DNA of 30,434 nt. Source: DATJHM01 sp035493895. Its GTDB lineage: Bacteria > Chloroflexota > Ktedonobacteria > Ktedonobacterales > Ktedonobacteraceae. The position numbers were made by a program, and so were the translations under genes. The DNA is taken from contig DATJHM010000117.1 of NCBI GenBank assembly GCA_035493895.1, positions 1 to 30,434 on the forward strand, written 5' to 3'. The notes under the pieces were generated by a model. The model was given only the letters and a program-made list of their open reading frames with translations. It had not been told where the DNA came from and made no database searches. Each line of letters begins with the position of its first letter. The stretch's first letter is position 1. Shown in pieces: positions 14,837 through 22,503 of this stretch.

Positions 14837-15170
14837 AGGCGGCGTTTATCTGCGCCATACGCATCAACCTAAAAATATATACCGGGGAATCCAGTAGGGA
14901 CGCCATGGCGAATGGCGTCCGCCCCCACCGGCTACCTCGGCCAAACGCAGAGGTAGGGATCGCGCTTTATGCCGATCCGCGTAGCCCCATCGGCTACCTC
15001 GGCCAAACGCAGAGGTAGGGATCGCGCTTTATGCCGATCCGCGTAGCCCCACCGGCTACCTCGGCCAAACGCAGAGGTAGGGATCGCGCTTTATGCCGGT
15101 CCGTGTAGCCCCACCGGCCCTCTCGGCCCTCAGGTTGATGCATATTGGGCGCAGACAAGCCGCGCCTCTA
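14834..15170. repeat. Repeat block bookended by inverted TAGAGGCG modules
   Basis: The left end (14834) reads TAGAGGCGGCGTTTATCTGC then GCC and ACGCATCAACC. The right end, read on the minus strand from 15170, is TAGAGGCGCGGCTTGTCTGC then GCCC and ATGCATCAACC. Each TAG is the stop codon of the flanking convergent gene. Between them are three 62-bp tandem units. No gene is supported inside. Confidence 0.92.
14925..15110. repeat. Three tandem copies of a 62-bp unit
   Basis: Units at 14925-14986, 14987-15048 and 15049-15110 are nearly identical, with a partial fourth start at 15111. Each contains a CTACCTC...GAGGTAG hairpin with an 11-nt loop and the stretch GGATCGCGCTTTATGCCG. A related partial unit opens the window (1-55). 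Being contiguous with no spacers, this is not a CRISPR array. Confidence 0.92.
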
Positions 15171-15377
15171 CCTGTTGAATTGAAACATTCGCACGATGGG
15201 AAGGCTTGGCAAGGGAAGAAGCGAGAGTCCGTAGCCTAGAGAATGCTTGAGGTAGGCAGGATGCTGCTGCCGGTAGAGCCAGCCAGTGCGAAAAAGTTGT
15301 TGATTACTCCCCTTATAGGGTTGGCCAAGTTGTCGCATAGTACGATAGTGAGGTCGATTCGGGAGACGTCCGCTCAT
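15168..15377 (-). CDS. Small basic hypothetical protein
   Basis: 69 aa, unrecognised. Two things support it as a real gene: AAGGAG sits 5 nt before the ATG, a near-ideal ribosome site, and the frame ends exactly at the TAG of the repeat module as four other genes here do. The protein is basic and rich in Arg, Gln, Tyr and Leu (RPHYRTMRQLGQPYKG, LPLPSLPIVRMFQF). It has no Cys, no signal peptide and no clear membrane helix. It lies 129 nt downstream of erpA on the same strand and may share its transcript. Confidence 0.55.
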   Translation of the reverse strand: MSGRLPNRPHYRTMRQLGQPYKGSNQQLFRTGWLYRQQHPAYLKHSLGYGLSLLPLPSLPIVRMFQFNR

Positions 15378-15506
15378 GCAAACTCCTTCTTTTCACAAAT
15401 CGCAAAAAGACAACAGAAAAAGAGGTTTTCCTGCATATATTGCTATACGTCAGGAGAAACCCCTTTCTCTCTTGGTTTTCTTCAAGAACCGAGGAGAGGA
15501 AGTAGC

Positions 15507-15908
15507 TTAGTGGCCGCAGCCGCAGCTTCTGGACTCGCCACCGCCATCGGCAGTTTTGAAGGAATGTCCGCATCCGCAGCTTGAAACGGCATTGGGATTA
15601 TTCACTGTGAAACCAGCGCCCATCAGGCTATCAACATAATCGACTTCGCTGCCAGAGATATACCCCAGGCTCATCTCATCGATAAAAATCTTGAACTCGC
15701 CCATAGTCACTGCGGTATCACCCTCTTGCTCTTCATCCAGCGTCATGCCGTACTGAAGACCCGAGCATCCACCACCAGCGACGAAAACGCGCAGGCCAAG
15801 CGTAGGATCATTTTCCTGCGCGAGAAGCTCTCGTACTTTATCGGCAGCGGCAGCTGTCATGGTAATTGTCTGTGTTTCGACCGCTGATTGTAGATCCTGC
15901 TCAATCAT
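15507..15908 (-). CDS. erpA: A-type iron-sulfur carrier (ErpA/IscA family)
   Basis: 133 aa. It belongs to the HesB/IscA/ErpA family that receives and delivers Fe-S clusters to apoproteins. The three invariant Cys are present in GGGCSGLQYGM and SSCGCGHSF, along with MTAAAADKVRELLAQE and IFIDEMSLGYISGSEVDYVD. Unusually, the C-terminus adds a glycine-rich linker and a second SCGCGH, duplicating the C-terminal cluster-ligand motif. The start ATG at 15908 follows AGAGG at 8-nt spacing; the three-codon-longer GTG frame overlaps that site. A strong promoter and a leader hairpin lie upstream. Whether it is functionally ErpA, IscA or SufA cannot be separated by sequence alone. Confidence 0.9.
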   Translation of the reverse strand: MIEQDLQSAVETQTITMTAAAADKVRELLAQENDPTLGLRVFVAGGGCSGLQYGMTLDEEQEGDTAVTMGEFKIFIDEMSLGYISGSEVDYVDSLMGAGFTVNNPNAVSSCGCGHSFKTADGGGESRSCGCGH

Positions 15909-15922
15909 GTATTTCACCTCTC

Positions 15923-15947
15923 TGAGGGGGTTCGTTTCGCCCCCTGA
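15923..15947 (-). promoter_or_regulatory. Leader hairpin before the erpA ribosome site
   Basis: A GGGGG/CCCCC stem with a 9-nt loop, flanked by TCA/TGA, lies about 6 nt upstream of the AGAGG ribosome site and downstream of the promoter. It may modulate translation or mRNA stability. Confidence 0.45.
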
Positions 15948-15996
15948 TTACATGTAGATATGTGTTAGACATTTCTCCACGGTTTCTCTCGACGCT

Positions 15997-16025
15997 ATTA
16001 TAGCTTACAGGACATGCCGCGTCAA
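15997..16025 (-). promoter_or_regulatory. Strong promoter of erpA
   Basis: On the minus strand TTGACG (16020-16025), a 17-nt spacer and a perfect TATAAT (15997-16002). It starts 10 nt after the subtilase stop codon, so erpA is independently transcribed with a leader of about 80 nt. Confidence 0.75.
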
Positions 16026-16034
16026 GGAAAACGC

Positions 16035-17672
16035 TCATAAACCAAAACGCTGCTGCACACGAATAATATTCCCAAGCAAGGCAGGAGCATCCGGCGCTAC
16101 CCCAAAAAGCCTATCCACTTTCCGTTCCTGGCCGCCAGCGGCTAATTTTGTGACGATATTTGCAGCCGACCAGCCCTGCGCAAGCAGGTGTGCCCCCAAT
16201 GCGCTGGCAATAGGGGTGGAAAAAGACGAGCCGCTCCAATCAGCCCAGCCGGAGGTATTCTGCTCGCCCGTTGGGAAATTTGGTGAGATATAGACGCCTC
16301 GCACCGCATCCGGCAAAGCATTTGCATCTGTCGCTCCATAGATGTCACCGCCGAAGGTCGCAACGCCTGTATCGGACGGCGGGATGCTGGCCGCATTGGA
16401 GAACTGAGCGGGCGCAAAATAGCTATTGAGCGCGGCCACGCTCAGCGTCGAGTCATAACGTGCGGGTGCGCGGGGCGGTCGCGGCGGCTGGTTCTGCTGC
16501 GTGGACTGCCAGGAATCATTGCCAGCCGCGCACACAATCAATGCCCCACTGGCATGCAGGCTCTCAAAAAGCAGGCGCAATCCTTCCTCGATATGATGCA
16601 GAACGCGGGTCACGCCCATCAGTTGCGTGGTCGGCCATTGATGATGGTTGAACCAGATATAAGGCAAACGCCGAATGTCCGGCATGATATTCAGGCTCAG
16701 ATTGATCACGACTCGCCGCAACGAGCCAGAATGCATCTCGCGTTCCAGATCGGTCAGGGCCGCGAAGAGCGCGTAGAGATCCCCCCCACCGTAGTCATTC
16801 AGGACACGGATCAGCCGAATGCGAGCGCGGGGCGCGATATCCCGAATAATACCTGCGACGGCCAGGCCATGATCGGGCATAAAATAATAGCGGGCCTCAT
16901 TGCGCTGATCACGTCCAGTATGCACTTCGCTGGTCAGCGGATAACGATCATATTCCACGGAAAACGAGCCATTTTCATTGCGCAGATCGACTGCCAGACG
17001 CTGAAGCAACCAGTTATAGCGTAGCTCGGGACGAGTAGAGGCGCTGCGAATACGGTCCGCATGCTGAGCAGTATCCAGCACAGCGACCAGCACATCATCG
17101 GCCCCTTTTGCATCAAGAAGAATACCCTGATCCAGCAATTTCATGCGCCAGCCGACGAGCGCGTTTGGAGGGGCGGCAACGTCCAGAATCGGGGCGGGTC
17201 GCGGTGGAATCGCGGGACCGCCATCCAGATAATAGAACGGGGCCGCCGCCATCAGCCAGTTCGGCATTGCGGAGACCACGTTGAGCCCGACCTGCGCGAG
17301 CTGGTCAAGATGCCCATGAATATAGGTCAACGCCATTGGCAAGGGATCACTGACATGGGGATCGAGATGGCGCGTATGAAAAAAGACCGCGAGCAGTGGC
17401 CGTTTGCGATGCAGGCCGAAGAAAAAGGCGCGGCGGCGTACTGGCGGCATCGTTGGCGACTCGTTCCAACGTCCGTGGGTACCATAGTGCTCCAGCACAA
17501 TATCGTAATATGCAAGAACTTCGTTTAACTGGACGCGCACTTGCTCGATAAGCAGATCCTGAGTCGTATCGACTGGGAGACGCGGCAGACGCACAACAAC
17601 GATCATCTCTCCCGGTATCCAATGGAAGAGCTCGTCTGGTGAGCCCATGAGCTCGCTTGGACTATGAGACAT
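16035..17672 (-). CDS. Subtilase (S8) family serine peptidase with unknown N-terminal domain
   Basis: 545 aa from the ATG at 17672. Its start is not certain: the AGGGGG upstream is 12-14 nt away, and an upstream extension to 17825 is open but unlikely. The catalytic triad fits S8: Asp200 in VLVAVLDTAQ, His268 in DHGLAVAGII, and Ser483 in WSGSSFSTPIA. The oxyanion Asn385 is in CAAGND. The first ~190 residues hold no recognised domain (GEMIVVVRLPRLPVD, RRRAFFFGLHRKRP) and could be a propeptide-like or binding domain. There is no signal peptide at the chosen start, suggesting a cytoplasmic enzyme unless the start is further upstream. It stands alone, divergent from an M20 peptidase. Confidence 0.85.
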   Translation of the reverse strand: MSHSPSELMGSPDELFHWIPGEMIVVVRLPRLPVDTTQDLLIEQVRVQLNEVLAYYDIVLEHYGTHGRWNESPTMPPVRRRAFFFGLHRKRPLLAVFFHTRHLDPHVSDPLPMALTYIHGHLDQLAQVGLNVVSAMPNWLMAAAPFYYLDGGPAIPPRPAPILDVAAPPNALVGWRMKLLDQGILLDAKGADDVLVAVLDTAQHADRIRSASTRPELRYNWLLQRLAVDLRNENGSFSVEYDRYPLTSEVHTGRDQRNEARYYFMPDHGLAVAGIIRDIAPRARIRLIRVLNDYGGGDLYALFAALTDLEREMHSGSLRRVVINLSLNIMPDIRRLPYIWFNHHQWPTTQLMGVTRVLHHIEEGLRLLFESLHASGALIVCAAGNDSWQSTQQNQPPRPPRAPARYDSTLSVAALNSYFAPAQFSNAASIPPSDTGVATFGGDIYGATDANALPDAVRGVYISPNFPTGEQNTSGWADWSGSSFSTPIASALGAHLLAQGWSAANIVTKLAAGGQERKVDRLFGVAPDAPALLGNIIRVQQRFGL

Positions 17673-17877
17673 GCACGGAATTTCCCCCTCTAGACAATGT
17701 GGTGTAGTGCCATGCAGCGTTGCTTCTTGCTCGTGCGTTCGAAACAAGATGGAAGTGAATAGGCATATTATAGCTGAAGCGAGGTCAAGAGACAATCCAC
17801 AAGAAACTCGCATGTCGACGCGCAAAATATGGCCAGCCTTCCTGCTTGCTTCGCACAGCAGGTTGCAAGATACTACA

Positions 17878-17886
17878 TGCTATAAT
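17878..17886 (+). promoter_or_regulatory. Extended -10 of the M20 peptidase gene
   Basis: TGC followed by TATAAT (17881-17886) is an extended -10. The -35 is weak. The start codon is 38 nt downstream. Confidence 0.5.
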
Positions 17887-17923
17887 CTAGAGAAAAAACG
17901 GTCCCATGCGGAGGAAATCTACG

Positions 17924-19018
17924 ATGTATTACGCTGAACATCTTTATAGCAGACTGCTCGATATTCTCAGCCTGCCCAGTACCTCAGGGCATGAAGAGCT
18001 AGTTCGTACTTATTTACAACAACAACTACATGCTTACGGCCTCACGACGCAGATTGATGCCACCGGCAATCTCATCGGCACACTTCCTGGTGAGGGACCG
18101 GCGCTCCTCTTGAATGCACACATGGACCGCGTCCCTCCCGGTCTGGGTCATCTGCCGGTGCTACGCGATGGCGTGCTCTATAGCGATGGTCAGACCAATC
18201 TGGGGGCCGATGATGCGGCCGGGCTGGTGATTATTCTGGAGGTGCTGCGGCGCGTGCTGGAGGAACAATTGCCCCATCCGCCGCTCGTCATTGTCTTTAC
18301 GGTCCAGGAGGAGGCGGGTCTCTGTGGCGCGGGAGGCTTTGATAGTCAATCGTGGCAGGTGCGCGATGGCATTGTGTTTGATAATGCGTTCACCCCGGGC
18401 GTGGTCGTTTCGCAGAACGCGGCCTATGAGTCATTTGATGTCACTCTGCGCGGGCGCACGGGACATCCCGGAAAAGATCTCAGCAAGACAGTCAACGTGC
18501 TCGAAATCTTCCGCGCAGCGCAATTCCCTCTCGGCTCACTCGCCAATGATCGGACACGCATCAATATCGGGCGCATCAGTGGTGGCAGCGCACGCAATGC
18601 TATTCCTGAGACGTTGCACCTCGAGGGCGAGATTCGTAGCTTTGAAGATGCGACCGCTCGAGATGGCTATAAGCAGGCCGTGGGGCAGGCATTTCAGCAG
18701 GCGGCCCGGCAGTTCGGAGGGGAGGCAGAAGTCACGTTCAGGACGTTCTCTACAGGCTACAAGATCGCGCCGGATGAGCCGTTGCTCCAGGTATATCGAC
18801 ATGTGCTGGCAGAGCGAGGGGTGACGATGGAGATGCTGCCAACGTTTATCACCAGCGATACCAGCGGCTTTCGTCCGCAGATCCGCGCTTTTACGGTCTC
18901 GACGGGCGTCGTGGATGAGCATTCGTTTGCCGAGCACGTCGCGCTCGCGCCTCTGGAGCAGATCGTGGTCGATACGCTGGATGTGCTGGCATACTGGCAG
19001 AAGCAATCGGGCGAATAA
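17924..19018 (+). CDS. M20-family metallopeptidase (peptidase T-like)
   Basis: 364 aa. The start ATG at 17924 has GGAGG at 9-nt spacing, which lies inside the six-codon longer frame. The di-zinc site is visible: H66 and the catalytic D68 in NAHMD, D96/D97 in LGADDAAG, catalytic E129/E130 in TVQEEAGLCGA, D153 in VFDN, and a final His in VDEHSFAEH. The dimerisation domain insert (about 170-275) contains the GRTGHPGKD and GRISGGSARNAIPE signatures typical of M20. It resembles the PepT/PepT2-like group that cleaves small peptides in the cytoplasm. Single gene with its own promoter, followed by trxB 204 nt later. Confidence 0.87.
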   Translation: MYYAEHLYSRLLDILSLPSTSGHEELVRTYLQQQLHAYGLTTQIDATGNLIGTLPGEGPALLLNAHMDRVPPGLGHLPVLRDGVLYSDGQTNLGADDAAGLVIILEVLRRVLEEQLPHPPLVIVFTVQEEAGLCGAGGFDSQSWQVRDGIVFDNAFTPGVVVSQNAAYESFDVTLRGRTGHPGKDLSKTVNVLEIFRAAQFPLGSLANDRTRINIGRISGGSARNAIPETLHLEGEIRSFEDATARDGYKQAVGQAFQQAARQFGGEAEVTFRTFSTGYKIAPDEPLLQVYRHVLAERGVTMEMLPTFITSDTSGFRPQIRAFTVSTGVVDEHSFAEHVALAPLEQIVVDTLDVLAYWQKQSGE

Positions 19019-19095
19019 TGCATCGATAGATAGATTTTCAATATTATATGAAAAAACGGGCAGGGAATAGGCCAATGTTCTCATAAATGGGAAAT

Positions 19096-19113
19096 CATGA
19101 TATCTTTATCATG
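19096..19113. promoter_or_regulatory. CATGATA/TATCATG inverted repeat before trxB
   Basis: Perfect 7-bp arms around TCTT in an AT-rich stretch, 110 nt upstream of the trxB start and 78 nt after the peptidase stop. It is a candidate operator or weak terminator. Confidence 0.35.
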
Positions 19114-19222
19114 TACATACACCGGCTAGTTTCCATACCATGTCCGGCTGGCATAAAAAAACGGTGCTCAGTGTTATAAAAAGCAGAACATAACGATTAC
19201 TAAAGAGTGAGGATATATTGCG

Positions 19223-20173
19223 ATGGCAAAGGTCTACGGCACTATTATTATCGGCTCTGGACCAGCTGGCTACACAGCCGCGATCTACGCAGCACGCGCT
19301 AATCTGGAGGTGCTGGTATTACAGGGCTACGAAACCGGCGGTCAGTTGATGCAGACGAGCGAGGTGGAGAACTTCCCTGGCTTCGTTGATGGTATCCTGG
19401 GGCCGGACATTATGGATACGTTCGAAAAACAGGCTCGACGCTTTGGCGCGGAGATGATCGCGGAAGATGTGATTGCGGTCGATTTCAGCCGACGTCCCTT
19501 TGTGGTTACGACCGATAGCGCGGAGTTTCGCACACGCTCGGTGATTATTGCGACCGGGGCGAGCGCCAAATGGCTCAATCTCCCGAGCGAGCAGCGTTTG
19601 ATGCGCCGGGGTGTGACGGCCTGTGCAACCTGTGATGGCTTTTTCTACAAAGGAAAAGATGTCGTGGTCGTTGGCGGTGGCGATACGGCGATGGAAGAGG
19701 CGATCTTCCTGACGCGTTATGTCAATCACGTCACAATCGTGCATCGTCGCGGGACGTTGCGCGCCAGCAAAATCATGCAGGATCGCGCCTACAAAAATCC
19801 GAAGATCAGCTTCTTGCTCGATACTGAGGTCGTGGAAGTCCTGGGCGAGGATAAAGTGGACGGCTTGCTGGTGCGCAATGTGCAAACGAGCGAGGAGCAG
19901 AAGCTGGCAATTCAGGGCTTGTTCCTGGCGATCGGTCACCAGCCCAATACGTCCCTGTTCAAGGGCGTGATTGATCTCGACGAAGCGGGCTATATTGTCC
20001 CGGCTGAATATACGATGACCAATATTCCGGGAGTCTTCGCGGCTGGCGATGTGACGGATCATCGCTATCGTCAGGCGATTACGGCGGCTGGTGATGGCTG
20101 TCGCGCCGCAATTGATCTGGAACGCTGGTTGGAAAGTCAGGGCGAAGATGTCGGTGTCGAGAACTGGGATTAA
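19223..20173 (+). CDS. trxB: Thioredoxin reductase
   Basis: 316 aa, the usual length. The FAD-binding GSGPAG is at residues 11-16 and the redox-active CATC at 134-137 (GVTACATCDGFF). The NADPH site GGGDTA is at 151-156, with HRR (IVHRRGTLRAS) for the 2'-phosphate, and the C-terminal GVFAAGDV holds the second FAD contact. The enzyme passes electrons from NADPH to thioredoxin in the cytoplasm. A GAGGA ribosome site precedes the ATG. It is a single-gene unit closed by a strong intrinsic terminator; no thioredoxin gene is nearby. Confidence 0.96.
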   Translation: MAKVYGTIIIGSGPAGYTAAIYAARANLEVLVLQGYETGGQLMQTSEVENFPGFVDGILGPDIMDTFEKQARRFGAEMIAEDVIAVDFSRRPFVVTTDSAEFRTRSVIIATGASAKWLNLPSEQRLMRRGVTACATCDGFFYKGKDVVVVGGGDTAMEEAIFLTRYVNHVTIVHRRGTLRASKIMQDRAYKNPKISFLLDTEVVEVLGEDKVDGLLVRNVQTSEEQKLAIQGLFLAIGHQPNTSLFKGVIDLDEAGYIVPAEYTMTNIPGVFAAGDVTDHRYRQAITAAGDGCRAAIDLERWLESQGEDVGVENWD

Positions 20174-20223
20174 CGCTGACGCGCAAGGGCTTTTGCCTGC
20201 TCACTCCACCAATAAATAGAAAT

Positions 20224-20261
20224 AAAAAGAGGCATCTCTGCTGATGAGATGCCTCTTTTTT
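20224..20261 (+). terminator. Intrinsic terminator after trxB
   Basis: AAAAAGAGGCATCTC (20224-20238) pairs with GAGATGCCTCTTTTTT (20246-20261) around a 7-nt loop. It ends in a T-run, a textbook rho-independent terminator about 50 nt after the stop codon. Confidence 0.93.
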
Positions 20262-20288
20262 GCGCGTATATCAGACTCTCGAAATGTA

Positions 20289-20317
20289 TTGTAATACCTT
20301 TCGGATATCGCTATAAT
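20289..20317 (+). promoter_or_regulatory. Promoter of the MFS transporter gene
   Basis: TTGTAA (20289-20294), a 17-nt spacer and TATAAT (20312-20317). It overlaps the ATG of the longest frame, so translation must begin further downstream, at 20373. Confidence 0.75.
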
Positions 20318-20372
20318 GGTGTCAAATGTTTCCTTGATTGAACAGCTTCTTTTGTTCGAGGAGGGGCACCAT

Positions 20373-21743
20373 ATGGAGATCGACGATCATCCCAGGGATA
20401 TCGATGCTGAAACCACTCCTGCTACGACGCTGCGTCCTCTCTCGACAGGGGATCTAATCAATCTCAACCTGTTCTGGTTCGCCAATCAATTTCACTGGCA
20501 GGCGCTTCTGGCGGTCGTTATTCCCAGTATGGTTGCCAAGTTTCTGGACCCTGCGAGCAAAAGTATCAATCTGGCCCTGGTTGTGGTCTGGGGAACGCTG
20601 GTGGCATGCATTGTCAATCCGCTGATCGGCTCGGCCTCTGATTATGCGACCTTCCGCCTGGGACGCCGCCGTCCCTTTCTCCTGATGGGTACCGCCATCA
20701 ATCTGCTTGTGCTCATCATTTTCGCCTTCTCGCCATCCTGGTTTCCAACGACGCTGCTCCTCCCTGTCTTCGCACTGCTTTTTCTGTTACTCCAGTTCAG
20801 CAATAATCTGGCAAATTCTCCCTGGAGCGCGATTATTGCGGACAATGTTCCACTGCATCAACGCGGTCTGGCCTCGGGCTTCAATGGGCTCTTCAATCTT
20901 CTGGGCACGGCTACTGGCTCGATTGTGGCGGGCGTTCTCATCAATAAAAACGATCCGCTCCCGCTCTATCGCAATGAAGTGGTGCAGATTTTTTTGCTGG
21001 TCGCGCTGGTCCAGATGCTTTTTGTGCTCTACACGGTCTTCACCGTCAAAGAGGCACCGCTACCAGCCGAACGTCGTGTAGCGTTTCATGTGGGCGAATT
21101 TGTGCGCAAGTTCTTTTTTAAGCCGAACCGCTATCCCGATCTCTCCTGGGTATTGCTGGGACGCTTCCTGGTGATGATGGGGATCTGGAGTATTTATTAT
21201 TTCCTGCAATATTATTTCGATGATGTGCTCGGCGGACCCGGAGTAAAGACGATTATTTTCAATACGCCTTTTGCGGGCGAGTTCTTCAATGGGGCCTTAT
21301 TTCAGCCGATATTGCTGATCGTTGCGCTACCAACCTCGATTCTGGCGGGCTGGGCTTCGGATCGCTGGGGACGCAAGCGTCTGGTTTATCTCTCAGGCGC
21401 GATGATGATCCTGGTCTGTTTTGTGTTTATTGTGTTTCGCAATCAGTACGCGATCCTGCTGGCCGGGGCATTCTTCGGCATTGGCTATGGAGCCTACACG
21501 AGCGTGGACTGGGCACTGGTGACGGATACGCTTCCGCCAACCGATGAGGCAGGAAAGTTTATGGGGATCTGGTCGGCGATGGGTATTTTGCCACAAATGG
21601 TCGGGATCACGCTCGGGGCGGTGATTCTGCAACTCTTACGCACGCTTCCCAATCATTTCGGTTATACGCTCTTGAGCATTTTTACGGCGATTTATTTGAT
21701 TTTGGGTACACTGGTGATCCGACAGGTGAAAAGCGCGAAATAG
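20373..21743 (+). CDS. MFS transporter, sucrose/SLC45- or GPH-like
   Basis: 456 aa with about twelve membrane helices. The start ATG at 20373 follows AGGAGG at 8-nt spacing; an ATG at 20316 lies in the promoter -10. The N-terminal half has PLIGSASDYATFRLGRRRPF, the loop 2-3 signature (D-x5-GRRRP) seen in the sugar-transporting SLC45/sucrose and GPH-type branches of the major facilitator superfamily. The C-terminal half repeats it as GWASDRWGRKRLVY. A disaccharide or glycoside substrate is plausible but not provable. Transcribed alone; convergent with the HxlR gene. Confidence 0.87.
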   Translation: MEIDDHPRDIDAETTPATTLRPLSTGDLINLNLFWFANQFHWQALLAVVIPSMVAKFLDPASKSINLALVVVWGTLVACIVNPLIGSASDYATFRLGRRRPFLLMGTAINLLVLIIFAFSPSWFPTTLLLPVFALLFLLLQFSNNLANSPWSAIIADNVPLHQRGLASGFNGLFNLLGTATGSIVAGVLINKNDPLPLYRNEVVQIFLLVALVQMLFVLYTVFTVKEAPLPAERRVAFHVGEFVRKFFFKPNRYPDLSWVLLGRFLVMMGIWSIYYFLQYYFDDVLGGPGVKTIIFNTPFAGEFFNGALFQPILLIVALPTSILAGWASDRWGRKRLVYLSGAMMILVCFVFIVFRNQYAILLAGAFFGIGYGAYTSVDWALVTDTLPPTDEAGKFMGIWSAMGILPQMVGITLGAVILQLLRTLPNHFGYTLLSIFTAIYLILGTLVIRQVKSAK

Positions 21744-21810
21744 CTCCAGAGTTAGACAGAAAATGCCAGAGCAGGTTTCAACAAGCGATCCGCTACCATT
21801 GACTCTTTTT

Positions 21811-22185
21811 TTAGAGTGTTTCCCTTCTCGTTCCTCCGGCCGCAACAGCTCCAGCTTTACTGTCTATATGTTTTTCTCCCCAATCAGCCATCAGCAGCAA
21901 GATTGGCCTCAGAGTTTCTCCATACGGCGTGAGTGAGTACTCAACTTTTGGTGGGACTTCCTTATAGATCTCTCTGTGGATGACGCCATCTTCTTCCAAT
22001 TCGCGGAGCTGAAGCGTGAGCATGCGTTTGCTTGCATGAGGGAGAAACCGGCTTATTTCGCCAAAACGCCGTGTACCTGACAGTAAGAAGGTTAGGATCA
22101 GTGTTTTCCATTTTCCGCCAATCACCCCAACCGTCACTTCTGTGGGGCAACCGGGTTCTTCATACAGATACTCTCCTTTATGCAT
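21811..22185 (-). CDS. HxlR-family transcriptional regulator
   Basis: 124 aa. A winged-helix regulator of the HxlR type, with the family's N-terminal GCPTEVTVGVIGGKWKTLIL, RRFGEISRFLPHASKRMLT as recognition helix area, and SLTPYGETLRPIL in the wing and dimer helix. A conserved Cys near the N-terminus (C13) is the redox-sensitive position in some members that sense aldehydes or oxidants. AAAGGAG lies 5 nt upstream of the ATG. It is divergent from the PcaD-like hydrolase, its probable target. TTTGTNACTA direct repeats lie upstream. Confidence 0.9.
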   Translation of the reverse strand: MHKGEYLYEEPGCPTEVTVGVIGGKWKTLILTFLLSGTRRFGEISRFLPHASKRMLTLQLRELEEDGVIHREIYKEVPPKVEYSLTPYGETLRPILLLMADWGEKHIDSKAGAVAAGGTRRETL

Positions 22186-22503
22186 CTTTGCTCCTTTCGC
22201 ATGGTTATTTTTTTGTTACTATATCACAATTTTGTCACTACTTGTCTCTTGAGCAACTATGAGTTATGCTCTTTTTAGCGTCTGTGTCGGAGAGAAGAGC
22301 ACAGGAGCGTGCTCAAGCATCTGGCGGCGCTAGCGCGTCGTCCGCATTACATAAATTCAGGATGACAGGATCACTGTATCTTCAAACCTGATGTATCGCT
22401 CTCAGACGGCAGCAACCAGGGCAGAATTGATGAAATCAGCGGTTCTTTAGCAGTCCCCCCTCGGGATTTTTATGGAACCGGATTGAAAAGAGGAGTGTAA
22501 CCC
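22186..22503. other. Divergent HxlR/hydrolase intergenic region
   Basis: 318 nt, no gene. It contains two direct repeats TTTGTNACTA (22212-22221 and 22231-22240) beside the hxlR start, a perfect GAGCAC/GTGCTC inverted repeat (22297-22314) and a GCGCTAGCGC palindrome (22327-22336). No confident sigma-70 promoter for the hydrolase was seen. Confidence 0.5.
22212..22240. promoter_or_regulatory. Candidate HxlR-type operator (direct repeats)
   Basis: TTTGTTACTA and TTTGTCACTA are spaced 19 bp apart and overlap a TATAGT box on the minus strand, suggesting autoregulation of the HxlR gene. Confidence 0.35.

Noticed and set aside
14881..15120. Tandem array considered as a CRISPR
   Set aside because: The 62-bp units are contiguous without unique spacers, and no cas gene is present.
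17673..17825. Upstream extension of the subtilase as a signal sequence
   Set aside because: It contains a hydrophobic piece (ASAIICLFTSILF), but the start lacks a ribosome site and the following residues do not resemble a cleavage region.
19319..20062. 247-codon frame antisense to trxB
   Set aside because: Shadow of a highly conserved gene, rich in His/Arg/Gln as expected of an antisense frame.
21785..21815. ACTCT/AGAGT stem around an A/T run at the HxlR stop codon, considered a terminator
   Set aside because: The stem is only five base pairs with the homopolymer in the loop; too weak to call.
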